Below are positions 37,901 through 45,600 of a stretch of 64,000 bases of DNA, piece after piece. Where the stretch lies: NCBI GenBank assembly GCA_020634935.1, contig JACKAT010000016.1, positions 38,744-102,743 on the forward strand. Reading direction: 5' to 3'. The position numbers were made by a program, and so were the translations under genes. Below the pieces are notes generated by a model. That model did no database searches. It was not told the origin of the DNA and saw nothing but the letters and a program-made list of their open reading frames with translations. Every line of letters starts with the position of its first letter. The stretch's first letter is position 1. This stretch comes from Anaerolineales bacterium. GTDB taxonomy: Bacteria; Chloroflexota; Anaerolineae; 4572-78; J111.

Positions 37901-40900
37901 GGACACCGTTGACAGGCTTCGCCCCGCAGACTGGCCCTCACTCGTCATTCCAACCAACCCCTGTTTAAGCAGATAGTCAGTCAATTCAGAAATGGTTGGA
38001 TAATTAAATAATAAAGTCGCCGGTAAGGTGCGTCCCAAGGTCAGCCCCAGTGCATTACGTAACTGGACGGCCATGAGTGAGTCAAGGCCCAATTCTCGTA
38101 AAGGCTGGTCTGAGTCAAGGGCATAGGCTTGATCCAAGCCTAGCACCTTCACCGCCTGGCTGCGAATGTGCGCCAGCAGCAGGTCTCGCCGCTTGCTCAA
38201 TGGGGCTGCTTCTAACTGCTGCATCAGCTCTGACGACGCGAGCATTGCCTGACCAGGCTGTTCCTGCATCGGGACGGTTTGCACCATCGCGGCCAATAAG
38301 GGCGGAACCTGGCCGGCGGCAAATTGCTGCCCGAACCTTGACCAGTTAATGGGAAACACCCCTATCTGAGGGATAGACTGCGGGAGTAGTTGGGCCAGCA
38401 CCCGCAGCCCGTCATCGGGCGTAATGAGGCTGACCCCCATAGCGGCCCAACGCTGATTGTTCTGCCGATTTAAGGCCGCAGCCATACCGATCTCAGACCA
38501 CCCACCCCAGTTGATACTTAAAGCCGGCAATCCCTGCGCCCGCCGGTAGTGAGCCAGCGCGTCTAAGAAACTGTTTGCGACGGCATAATTGCCCTGTCCC
38601 GGCGAACCAAGAACAGAGACGCTGGATGAGAATAACAAGAAAAAGTCCAGCGGTCGATCCAGGCTTAAGCGATGTAGGTTCCAGGTTCCGTCAATTTTTG
38701 GAGCGATAACCCGGCTAAACCGATCCCATTCCTGCTGAAGTAACACGCCGTCATCGAGCACCCCGGCCGCGTGGACAATACCCCGCAGCGGCGGCAGCGA
38801 CTCGTCAATTTGCGCGAAAAGTTGGGATAATTGATCGATTTGAGTCACATCAGCCTGGCCGATCACCACCTGCACCCCGGCCTGGCGCAGCTCATCGATC
38901 ACCGCCTGGGTGTTTTCGGAAGGCGCACTCCGCCCCATCAAAACCAGGTGTTTGGCTCCCTGATCTACCAGCCAACGCGCTGTCACTAAACCTAACCCGC
39001 CCAAGCCGCCGGTAATCAAATAGCTGGCTTCAGCCTGAACCTGAACCGACGAGTCTTGACCATTGTTAGCCTGCTGCAAGACAGCGCTGCGGACCAAACG
39101 CGCTCCATAACGCGACCCGGCCCGAAAAGCAACCCGGTCTTCGGCATCAGGCGACCAAAGTTCTTCAAAAAATGTTTGGCTATTAGTGACGACATCGGCC
39201 TGGGGATCGAGATCGACTCGCACGCAGCGCAGTTCAGGATGTTCCAGCCCAATCACATGGCCCAACCCCCATAGCGGAGCTTGTTGGACCGCGACCAAGC
39301 CGGTCTCGCCCACAGGTTGAGCGCCGCGCGTCACCAGCCACAATTGCGGTGAACCAACCGGCGGATCAGTTCGCAGCAGCGTCTGAACAATAAATAACAC
39401 GCTGCCGCTGTTAAGGGCCTGAATAGCTTGCAACTGGTCGGCTGATAAGGCTTCAGCGTCCATTTCTTGGCCCAGACTCCAGAGGTGAATGATGCCTTGC
39501 AACGGTTGAGCCAAGTGACCGATGGCCTCCTCGAATAACCGTTCAAAATCTTCAGGTCGGGTCGGGTCGATCTGCCATTGTCCCGGAGTTGTCATCTCAA
39601 AAGTCGAACCGGGATAAACCAGAATACACGGTTCACCCTGATTTTTCAGCCGATCGGCTGTCGCCGCGCCCACACCATGCGGGTCGGCAAAGATCAGCCA
39701 GGTACCCGAATGATTGGGCTGAGTTGGCCGGTCGCCCGGCTCAGCCTCGGTTGAGGTCAGACGGGGGGTCGGCTGCCACTCGACTTCATACAGCCAATCG
39801 TTGAAACGCGGTTCACTTTTTAGCGTTAGTGGCCTAGCTAACCCTAACCTTGAACCGGCCAGATCACCATCAACGATCTCATGCCAATACCGTTGATGCT
39901 GAAAGGGATAGTTAGGTAACCATGCTCGGCGACGGCTCGCCGCATATTCTCGGTCGATATCGGCCCAAGCGATCTCAACACCTTGCACATAAAGGGCCCC
40001 CAAGCTTTCCAGCATTTGGTGCCACTCATCTCGGTTTTGGCGCAGCGACGGCAGCCAGACGCCGACGCCTTCCGGCAAACAGAGCTGGCCCATACTCAAC
40101 AGCGATGGATTGGGGCCAACTTCCAGATAGAGTTCGTACCCCAACTGGTGCATCGACGTCATGGCATCGGCGAAGCGAACAGCTTCGCGCATGTGCCGCC
40201 GCCAATACGTGGCGTTGGCTATTTCCGGCCCATCGACCGGCTGGCCGGTGAGCATCGAAATCATCTTAATTTTGGGCGGCGCAAAAGTGACCGTTGACGC
40301 CAGTTCCTCAAACGCTTCCAGAATCGGCTCCATCGAGTCGGTATGAAGGGCGTGGGATACGGCCAACGGCCAGGCTCGGATCGACTCTCGTTTTAGCTGC
40401 TCGGTAATGGCTTCGATCGGCCCTTTGGCTCCAGAGATCACAATAATCTCCGGACCGTTGATAGCGGCAATCGAGACTTCGCCCTTGTACGGGGCCAGCG
40501 CTGCTTCGACTCGCTTCTCATTGGTGAACACGGCGGCCATCTGCCCATCTTTAGGCAAGGTCTGCATCAACCGGCCGCGTTCGGCGATCAGTCGCAGGCC
40601 ATCCTCCAGGCTAAAAACACCGGCCACGCAGGCTGCCACATATTCGCCGACACTGTGGCCCATGACCACCGCCGGCTCGATCCCCCACGACCGCCACAAT
40701 GTGGCCAGGGCATACTCCAAGGCAAACAAAGCCGGCTGAGTGTAGGCTGTCTCATCGATCGGCGACTGGTCGTCAGCCGGATAGATCAGCGACAGCAGGG
40801 GTTGATCCATATAAGGCCGGAGAAGCTCATCACATTTATCCAGCGTGGCTCGAAATACGGGTTCGGTTTCGTACAGTTGTCGCCCCATGCCGATGTATTG

Positions 40901-42685
40901 CGACCCCTGACCGGTAAAGAGAAAGGCCACTTCGGGCGCTTCTGTGCCGCGAACCTTGCCGCTGACCAGACCGGGCTGGTTTTGCCCGGCGGCGAAGGCG
41001 GCCAATTTTTCACGGGCCGCCGCCGTCGACTCGGCGGCAATCGCCAGCCGGTGGGTGAAGTTGGCGCGCCCGGTGTTAGCCGTGAAACAAATATCCGCGA
41101 AAGAGGGTTGATCGTTATCTTCGATTTGACTGAAATAGGTCTCATAGCGCTGGGCCAACTCGGCCAGGGCGGTTTCACCTCGGGCCGAGAGGGTCAGCAA
41201 ATGCTGCGGCCGATCTCCAACAACAGGCGCGACTTCAGGCAGCGGGGGTTCTTCCATGATGATATGGACGTTAGTTCCGCTCCAGCCAAAGGAGCTGATC
41301 CCGGCCAGACGCGGCGTTTCCCCTCTAGGCCATAGCGTTCGCTCCGTGTTGACCTTCACTGGCAGTTGATCCCAGGCGATATACGGATTCGGTTCGTCAA
41401 AGTGTAGGCTAGGCGGAATCTCTTGGTGCTGTAGGGATAGAATGACCTTGATGAGACTGGCCACTCCGGCGCCCTCTTCCAAGTGACCAATATTGGTCTT
41501 GACCGAGCCCATCAGCAGTGGCTTGTCAGCCGGCCGTCCCCGACCAAACACGGCTGCCGCTGCCTGAACCTCGATTGGATCACCCAAAGGCGTCCCGGTG
41601 CCATGCGCTTCCAAATAAGTCACTTGAGCCGGTTCTACGCCGGCGCTGGCCAGCGCCTTGCGGATAACGGTTTGTTGTGAAGGGCCATTAGGCGCGGTCA
41701 AGCCGCTGGTCCGGCCGTCCTGGTTGATGGCCGAGCCTCGAATCACCGCCAGGATATTATCGCCGGCGGCAATCGCATCGGAGAGGCGCTTCAGGATAAT
41801 CACCCCGCAGCCTTCTCCCCGGCCAACACCGTTGCCGGTGGAGTCAAAAGCCTTACAGCGACCGTCAGGCGACGTCATGCGCAACTTACATTGGTTGATA
41901 AAGCTGTGAGGCTCCAGGTGCAGCGTCACCCCGGCTACCAAGGTCATATTACATTCCTGGTGGCGTAGAGCCTGACAGGCCAGGTGGGTTGCCACCAATG
42001 ATGAAGAGCAGGCTGTATCGACCGACATCGCCGGCCCCTTAAAGCCATAGAAGTAAGACAACCGGCCGGCGGCGGCGCTGTAGGTTGCCCCCGGGCCGAC
42101 ATAGGCATCGATCCGGCTGCCGGCGGCGGCAAAAGAGAGGGCGTAATCTTGGCTGCCCCCAATACCGACGAACACCCCGGTTTGGCTGCCGTCAAGCTTG
42201 TCCGGAGCCAATCCGGCGTTTTCCAGCGCCTCCCAACTTACCTCCAAAAGCAGCCGCTGCTGGGGGTCCAGATTCTGAGCTTCTCGGGGAGAGATGGCAA
42301 AAAAGGTCGGGTCGAACTGGGCGATATCTTCCCTTAAGAAGCCTCCCTGGCGAACATACATTTTCTCGTTCGCGTCCGGATCAGGATCATAGAAGGCCTC
42401 CACATCCCATCGGGAAGGCGGAATGTCGATGATGGCGTCCACTCCATCGCGCAGTAACTGCCAAAAGGCCTGGGGGGTGCTGGCCCCGCCGGGATATCGC
42501 AGCCCCAGGCCAATAACGGCTATCGGTTCCGTTTTGGCCCGCTCGACTTCTTCGAGTTTGGCCCGCATTCTTCTCACTTCCAGAAGGGCCTGCTTTACCG
42601 GCGACAGACTCTCCTTACCTTCCTTTGCAGCGGGAGAAGGTCCGCCATCGCCGGTTGGCGTACTATCTGCTAAAGGAGTTACCAT
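28952..42685 (-). CDS. Hybrid PKS-NRPS: KS-AT-KR-ACP-KS-AT-KR-ACP-sulfotransferase-C-A-PCP
   Basis: 4577 residues. Module A: KS (Cys ~226), AT (Ser ~674; SHALH at the specificity site), KR (~1222, LDD motif present), ACP (Ser ~1535). Module B: KS (Cys ~1770), AT (Ser ~2217; SHAFH), KR (~2775; GLVRD in place of LDD, with FSSAAS and GNYAAAN kept), ACP (Ser ~3089 in LMELGLDSIM). Then a sulfotransferase domain ~3155-3445 (LLLSSPRSGSTLLRVMLAG; KYIHLVRHPYAVIDSI). Then C (~3490-3900; MHHIASDGWS intact), A (~3955-4440; YTSGSTGKPKG; pocket D-I-L-Q-L-G-V-I-W, glycine-like) and PCP (Ser ~4497 in DLGGHSLLLAQ). A long basic helix ends the chain. The N-terminal helix matches the acidic tail of the upstream synthase. 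Start ATG is one base after the upstream stop, with GGAAGG as ribosome site. Confidence 0.94.
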   Translation of the reverse strand: MVTPLADSTPTGDGGPSPAAKEGKESLSPVKQALLEVRRMRAKLEEVERAKTEPIAVIGLGLRYPGGASTPQAFWQLLRDGVDAIIDIPPSRWDVEAFYDPDPDANEKMYVRQGGFLREDIAQFDPTFFAISPREAQNLDPQQRLLLEVSWEALENAGLAPDKLDGSQTGVFVGIGGSQDYALSFAAAGSRIDAYVGPGATYSAAAGRLSYFYGFKGPAMSVDTACSSSLVATHLACQALRHQECNMTLVAGVTLHLEPHSFINQCKLRMTSPDGRCKAFDSTGNGVGRGEGCGVIILKRLSDAIAAGDNILAVIRGSAINQDGRTSGLTAPNGPSQQTVIRKALASAGVEPAQVTYLEAHGTGTPLGDPIEVQAAAAVFGRGRPADKPLLMGSVKTNIGHLEEGAGVASLIKVILSLQHQEIPPSLHFDEPNPYIAWDQLPVKVNTERTLWPRGETPRLAGISSFGWSGTNVHIIMEEPPLPEVAPVVGDRPQHLLTLSARGETALAELAQRYETYFSQIEDNDQPSFADICFTANTGRANFTHRLAIAAESTAAAREKLAAFAAGQNQPGLVSGKVRGTEAPEVAFLFTGQGSQYIGMGRQLYETEPVFRATLDKCDELLRPYMDQPLLSLIYPADDQSPIDETAYTQPALFALEYALATLWRSWGIEPAVVMGHSVGEYVAACVAGVFSLEDGLRLIAERGRLMQTLPKDGQMAAVFTNEKRVEAALAPYKGEVSIAAINGPEIIVISGAKGPIEAITEQLKRESIRAWPLAVSHALHTDSMEPILEAFEELASTVTFAPPKIKMISMLTGQPVDGPEIANATYWRRHMREAVRFADAMTSMHQLGYELYLEVGPNPSLLSMGQLCLPEGVGVWLPSLRQNRDEWHQMLESLGALYVQGVEIAWADIDREYAASRRRAWLPNYPFQHQRYWHEIVDGDLAGSRLGLARPLTLKSEPRFNDWLYEVEWQPTPRLTSTEAEPGDRPTQPNHSGTWLIFADPHGVGAATADRLKNQGEPCILVYPGSTFEMTTPGQWQIDPTRPEDFERLFEEAIGHLAQPLQGIIHLWSLGQEMDAEALSADQLQAIQALNSGSVLFIVQTLLRTDPPVGSPQLWLVTRGAQPVGETGLVAVQQAPLWGLGHVIGLEHPELRCVRVDLDPQADVVTNSQTFFEELWSPDAEDRVAFRAGSRYGARLVRSAVLQQANNGQDSSVQVQAEASYLITGGLGGLGLVTARWLVDQGAKHLVLMGRSAPSENTQAVIDELRQAGVQVVIGQADVTQIDQLSQLFAQIDESLPPLRGIVHAAGVLDDGVLLQQEWDRFSRVIAPKIDGTWNLHRLSLDRPLDFFLLFSSSVSVLGSPGQGNYAVANSFLDALAHYRRAQGLPALSINWGGWSEIGMAAALNRQNNQRWAAMGVSLITPDDGLRVLAQLLPQSIPQIGVFPINWSRFGQQFAAGQVPPLLAAMVQTVPMQEQPGQAMLASSELMQQLEAAPLSKRRDLLLAHIRSQAVKVLGLDQAYALDSDQPLRELGLDSLMAVQLRNALGLTLGRTLPATLLFNYPTISELTDYLLKQGLVGMTSEGQSAGRSLSTVSGKEEPIAIVGMSCRFPGANSLQEFWQLLRDGVDAITEVPAERWDIAAYYDPEPGLPGKMYTRWGGFLTNVDQFDPQFFGISPREAISMDPQQRLLLEVSWEALEHAGHAPASLNGSRTGVFVGIGNYDYAQLQVKLADPARVSSYSGSGSSLSVAAGRLSYILGLQGPSMAVDTACSSSLVALHLACQSLRAGECDEALAGGVNLILSPEATLSLSQARMMAADGRCKTFDAAADGFVRSEGCGVVVLKRLSEAVADGDNVLAVIRGTAINQDGRSQGLTAPNGLAQEAVIRQALANAGVEAKQVSYIEAHGTGTPLGDPIEVGALGSVYGAERNDQEKLVVGSVKTNVGHMETAAGVGGLIKVVLAMQNEMIPPHLYSQQPNPYIPWDELPIEIATGRAWPTGNDRRIAGLSSFGFSGTNVHAIIEEAPVQQPEGVPVDRPSHILALSAKSEAALQELAGQYAHVLAAEAPPLADLCYTANTGRSHFAHRLAIIADEAAVLPEKLAAFVEGQKVDGLMTRQSSSVDKPKIAFLFTGQGAQYVGMGRQLYETQPTFRAALDRCADILRPYLDQPLLSVLYPADGASSPIDETAYTQPALFALEYALATLWQSWGIEPAAVMGHSVGEYVAACIAGVFSLEDGLKLIAERGRLMQALPQDGAMAAVFAPEAQVQMAIERYRENAPVEGQQVSLAAVNGADHIVISGLAAAVQVIVETLEQAGIKTRRLNVSHAFHSPLMEPMLAAFETFAASVDYSTSKIALISNVTGQTLSDAPDALYWRRHVREAVRFADGMTALHQQGYELFVEIGPNPTLLGMGRRCLPPETGVWLPSLRQNHAEWPQMLESLSALYGQGIEVDWVGFDQDYAPARRRLALPTYPFQRQRYWYEMAEAPQSTGSPSDEWLYEVNWEPQPLAVETGSTFAQPGSWLILADGGGVGAALARQLQAQGEQCLIARPQMANQSRLGGQLSTPFGGPSDGVTADRWLNPADPAEFQGVLREMMGQPAYPLRGIIHLWALDAPDPQDAGIAALDTAQLLGSGSSLHLIQALATVAADLKSEAAPHLAAGNESPRLWLVTRAAQPVEAGPQVTHLAQSPLWGLGKTIALEQPRLWGGLIDLDPAAPAEEAGDVLAEIWQSEGEQQVAFRQGQRYVARLGSGRDKLAPTSSFHFRPDGAYLISGGLGGLGLQVAEWFVNQGARRLILLGRTPLPPRTMWKHIDAGSPQAAQITAIRQLETLGASVHIAAVDVANEAQLAAFLSTYEQEGWPPIRGVVHAAGLVRDKSLLQLDLTALNEVLRPKVMGGWLLHHYLKDAPLDFFVMFSSAASLLGSAGQGNYAAANAFLEGLAHYRHSQGQPALSINWGPWAEVGMAARTDVEGRMARLGMGSIAPDQGLEWLGRLLGQDITQMGVVPITPAQLSQLSRLAGPFLAQINPETLGAADMPAEGSVSERIRQAPDQERLGLMEAHLQRRIAQALLMETATIPMEHNLMELGLDSIMIMDLIQQLDRDLNLSLFPREIFERPSVSALADYLLKEVERVQQAAMGVEPAPVKETESVSLRRASARPVEAQSLERNPGIVLLLSSPRSGSTLLRVMLAGHPALFSPPELHLLPFNSMAEYQTELGHSYLSGGLLRAIKELMALDDDQSRQMLADWIEQDLSVQQAYGRLQALANPRLLVDKSPSYTLDINIMERAEIFFEKPKYIHLVRHPYAVIDSIVRSRLDKLYKTNETDPMKFAEQLWASTNSNVLDFLETIDPERHHFVSYEALVTDPEQVMRALCAFLDIAFDPLVLTPYDGARMKDQSVAVGDPDFFKYQGIDPAKATTWQSINLPRRLGGFARRIAAEFNYELPWSADNSGAALGESARVAQDSQRQPLKVETETQPKPAVVNLPPITPVARDDELPLSFAQQRLLFIDLLEPGRATYNVPIAIRLTGSLNLAALGDSLTEIMQRHEVLRTTFVMKNGMGSLEIIPKAVLPWQVVDLETVSPTDRPAELRQLIKAEIQQPFDLAHDVKMRAKLYRLGPAEHVLVVTMHHIASDGWSVTVLLRELAELYEALAAGRPSSLPALPIQYADYAHWLRQWLQGEALERSLVYWKQQLKNTAILELPTDRPRPPVQTYRGDRFPFTLSSELTASLKALSRREGVTLFMTLLAAFQALLYRYTGQEDCAVGSPIAGRNQPETKDLIGFFVNTLVLRTNLAGNPTFHELLQRVRRVALEAYEYQDLPFDKLVEEVQPARNLSHSPLFQVMFALQNMPLPGMELSDLTMTRLTDITTNTAMFDLFLPMMDTPEGLVGLLEYNTDLFDQTTISRMVGNLETLLAAVVNDSSQPITNLPILTQAERQQLLIEWNDTKLDYPQEACLHQLFEAQVEQTPNITAIVFEGQQLTYRELNERANQLAHYLQNLGVGTETLVGIYVERSIDMVVGLLGVLKAGGAYVPLDPAFPADRLAFMVADSEAKVLLTQQLLKDLLPVTDDVKTVCLDTDWELIAQESSDNLPAQSQAHNLAYVIYTSGSTGKPKGVQLEHQGVVNFLTTMRQEPGLAPDDVLLSVTTLSFDISVLEVFLPLTTGAQLVVVSRATAADGKRLAAELEQSGTTVMQATPATWRLLIESGWSGLASLKILCGGEALPRDLANQLLDRCAALWNVYGPTETTIWSTTIQVQPGENAISIGRPIGNTQCYVLDAELQPAPIGVPGELHIGGDGLARGYLKRPELTNEKFIADPFRDKPGARLYKTGDLVHYRPDGTIEFLGRIDHQVKIRGFRIELGEIESVLTQHPAVHMAVVTDREDVPGDRRLVGYIIPNNGDEPKVSELRRFLGETLPAYMVPSNFVIMEAFPLTPNGKVNRRALPAPEVGRPELGVTYVAPETEIEQTIADLWKEALKVENVGIHDNFFDLGGHSLLLAQVHGKLQQQLGFDLPIVRLFQYPTISTLAKFLSQERSNGEEARKASQQQIQQKAHQQRAALARQRQRAMKVKGSTND

Positions 42686-42686
42686 C

Positions 42687-45600
42687 TTAACTACCTTCCT
42701 TTTTCAAATTCAAAAGTTCGTCCATCAACAACGCTTCTGCTTCTTCATCCGACAGTTCTTCTAACTCGGACACCGCTTCAACCGGTACATCGGGTTCCGC
42801 TTGAGCTGGTTCGGACTGAGCGGCCGGAGCCTCTTCTAGAGCGAGCACATTTTGCAACAGATAATCAGCCACAGCATTGATCGTAGGATAATCAAACAGT
42901 AAGGTGGCGGGCATCATTGCTTTAAAGCTGTTGCTGAGAGCGTTGCGCAGTTCAACGGCCATCAGCGAGTCTAAACCCAGTTCATTAAATGACTGGCGGG
43001 GATCGATGGCAAAGTCCGGCGCAAGTCCGAACACGACGCGAGCCTGCTCGCGAATATAATCGACGACGAGGCTGCGTCTTTTATCGGGCGCGGTTTCGGC
43101 CAATTTTTGTAATAATCCTGCCTCCTGAGCGGCGGCCGGTTTAACTTGTTTCTGCAATTGGGTCTTGCGGGTTTTCTCCAAATAGCGAGCCATCTCGGTC
43201 AATAGAGGCGGCTGCCCGCCGGCCATCGAGCTAAAGAAGGCTGCCCAATCCATTGGCAGCACTGCCAGGTGAACTGAACTCTGGCGCAGGACCCGCTCCA
43301 AAGCTTGAACGCCTTGCTCCGGGATGATCAGGTCCATACCTTGTTTAGACCAACGGCGCTGAGTTCGATCTTCCAAGGCGGCGATCATCCCGACTTCAGC
43401 CCAAGGCCCCCAACTGATACTCACTGCCGGCAGCCCTTGCGAACGCCGGTAGAAGGCCAACGTATCCATAAAAGCATTGGCCGCCACATAATTCCCCTGA
43501 CCGGCCGAGCCTAAAACCGACGTAATGGACGAGAACAACACAAAGAAATCCAAAGGTGTCTGACGCGTTAAGGTGTGGAGATGCCAGGAGCCATCGACTT
43601 TGGGCCCCATCACCCGGGCAAAGCGACCCCAATCCTGCTCCTGGAGGATACCATCATCGAGTACCCCCGCCGCATGAATGATCCCGCGTAAGGGCGGCAG
43701 CGATTGGTTGATCTCATCCAAAATCCGGCTAACATCGGCCGCCTGGCTAATATCGCCTCTGGCCACCGTCACATTAACATCCTGCTGGGTCAACTCACTC
43801 AGAACGGCCTGAGCCATCTCGGACGGCTGGCTGCGGCCAACCAGCACCAACTGCCGCGCCCCTTGTTCCGCCATCCATTGGGCTATGGTCAGGCCAAGGC
43901 CGCCTAATCCACCGGTAATCAAGTAGCTGGCGTTGGCCTTGAAGAGAGCTGTATCAGCCCCCGGGTCGGTTTCCGCCGGCTGGGTGAGGACCACTTTGCC
44001 GATATGTTTGGCCTGAGCCATATACCGGAACGCGTCGCTGGCTTCTTGAATGGGGAACAATCGGCGCGGCAGCGGTTTAAGCGTCCCGTCTTCAAGGGCC
44101 GCGACGATGTCTTCCAGCATCGACCGGACCAAGGCCGGTTGCTGCTGACGAACCTCATCCAGGAAGATGATATGGTATGACGCCTCAGGCTTCAGTTCGG
44201 CGACCTGGTTTGCATCCCAAATTCCAACCTTACCGATTTCTAAGAAGCGGCCATTATCGGTCATTGCCGCCAGACTCTTAGGAATGAAATCACCGTTTAG
44301 AGAGTTAAGAACCAAATCGACGCCCTGGCCGTCTGTGGCGGCCAAAATCTCATCAGAAAAATCGAGGGTGCGCGAGTTCATCAAATGCTTAACCCCCACT
44401 GATCGCAGAAACGCGTGTTTGTCCGGGCTGCCGGCCGTGCCAAAAACTTCGACGTCGGCGCGCTGAGCTAATTGGACGGCCGCGACCCCTACCCCACCGG
44501 CTGCGGCATGGACCAACACCCGCTCGCCGGCCGTCATTTGGCCCAGATGGTGTAGGGCATAATAAGCGGTCAAGAACGTCACCGGGATGGTGGCCGCTTC
44601 TTCAAAGCTAATTTGCTTCGGTTTCCGCACCATGAAGTCGGCTGAGGTAGTGACGAACTTGCGAAAACAGCCTGGGGCCATACCAAAGACTTCATCGCCC
44701 ACCTGAAGGTGTTCAACCCCTTCGCCAACCGCTACCACTACTCCGGCACATTCATCGCCAAAGTGGCCGGCATCGCCGGGATACATACCTAAGCCTTTCA
44801 GAACGTCACGGAAGTTCAAGCCGGAGGCCCGCACGCGAATTTCGATCTCACCTGGCCCTGGCGCTCGTCGAGCGAGCGGTTTGAGGGTCAGATTATCCAA
44901 AACGCCGCGTTCGGTGATGACCAGATCATACGGTTCGGTCGGCAGTTGAAGTTTGGGGGTCGCTTTATCGACACTACGAACTAAGCGAGCCACATAACGG
45001 CTGCCGCCCCGGTAAGCGATCTGATCTTCCCCATCCGGCGACCAGATTTCCTCAAACAAAAGTTGGGCGTTGTCGTGGGTCGATCCGGTCGACAGATCGA
45101 TCCGGACGCAATGGAGGCCGGGATGTTCCAAAGCGATGGTCTGCCCTAAGCCCCAGACCGGCGCTCCCGCCGGCATAACTACCTCACCGTTCTCAATCGC
45201 CTGTGAGCCGCGAGTGGCCAGCCAGAGGTGGGGTGGTTTGGCGCCATTAGTTTTGGCTAAAGCCTGGACCAGGTACAAGACACTACCGCAGTTATCTCGT
45301 TGGATAGTCTCGAGCGAAGTCACATCGGCTTCCGGTAAGGGGGCCGGATCAGCACTCCACAGATAAACCAGTCCTCGCCAAGCTTGCCCCTCAGCCGGGA
45401 GGGCGTCCTGTAAAAGCTGTCCAAAATCGGTGGATTGGGCTGGATTGATAGACCATTCGGAGAGAGCAGGTGAATGACCGTCTATCGCAGCCAAAGCATC
45501 GCCAGTATGAACCAGAACGCAGCGCTCGCCTTGAGCTTGGAGCCGTTCCGCCAGAGCTGGCCCGACCCCATTTTGATCGGCGAAAATAAGCCAGTCGCCG

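Noticed and set aside
40655..41335. A 226-codon frame opposite the AT/KS region of the hybrid synthase
   Set aside because: Full overlap with a well-supported megasynthase; repeated antisense frames appear opposite the other AT domains, so it reflects the sequence of the AT gene.
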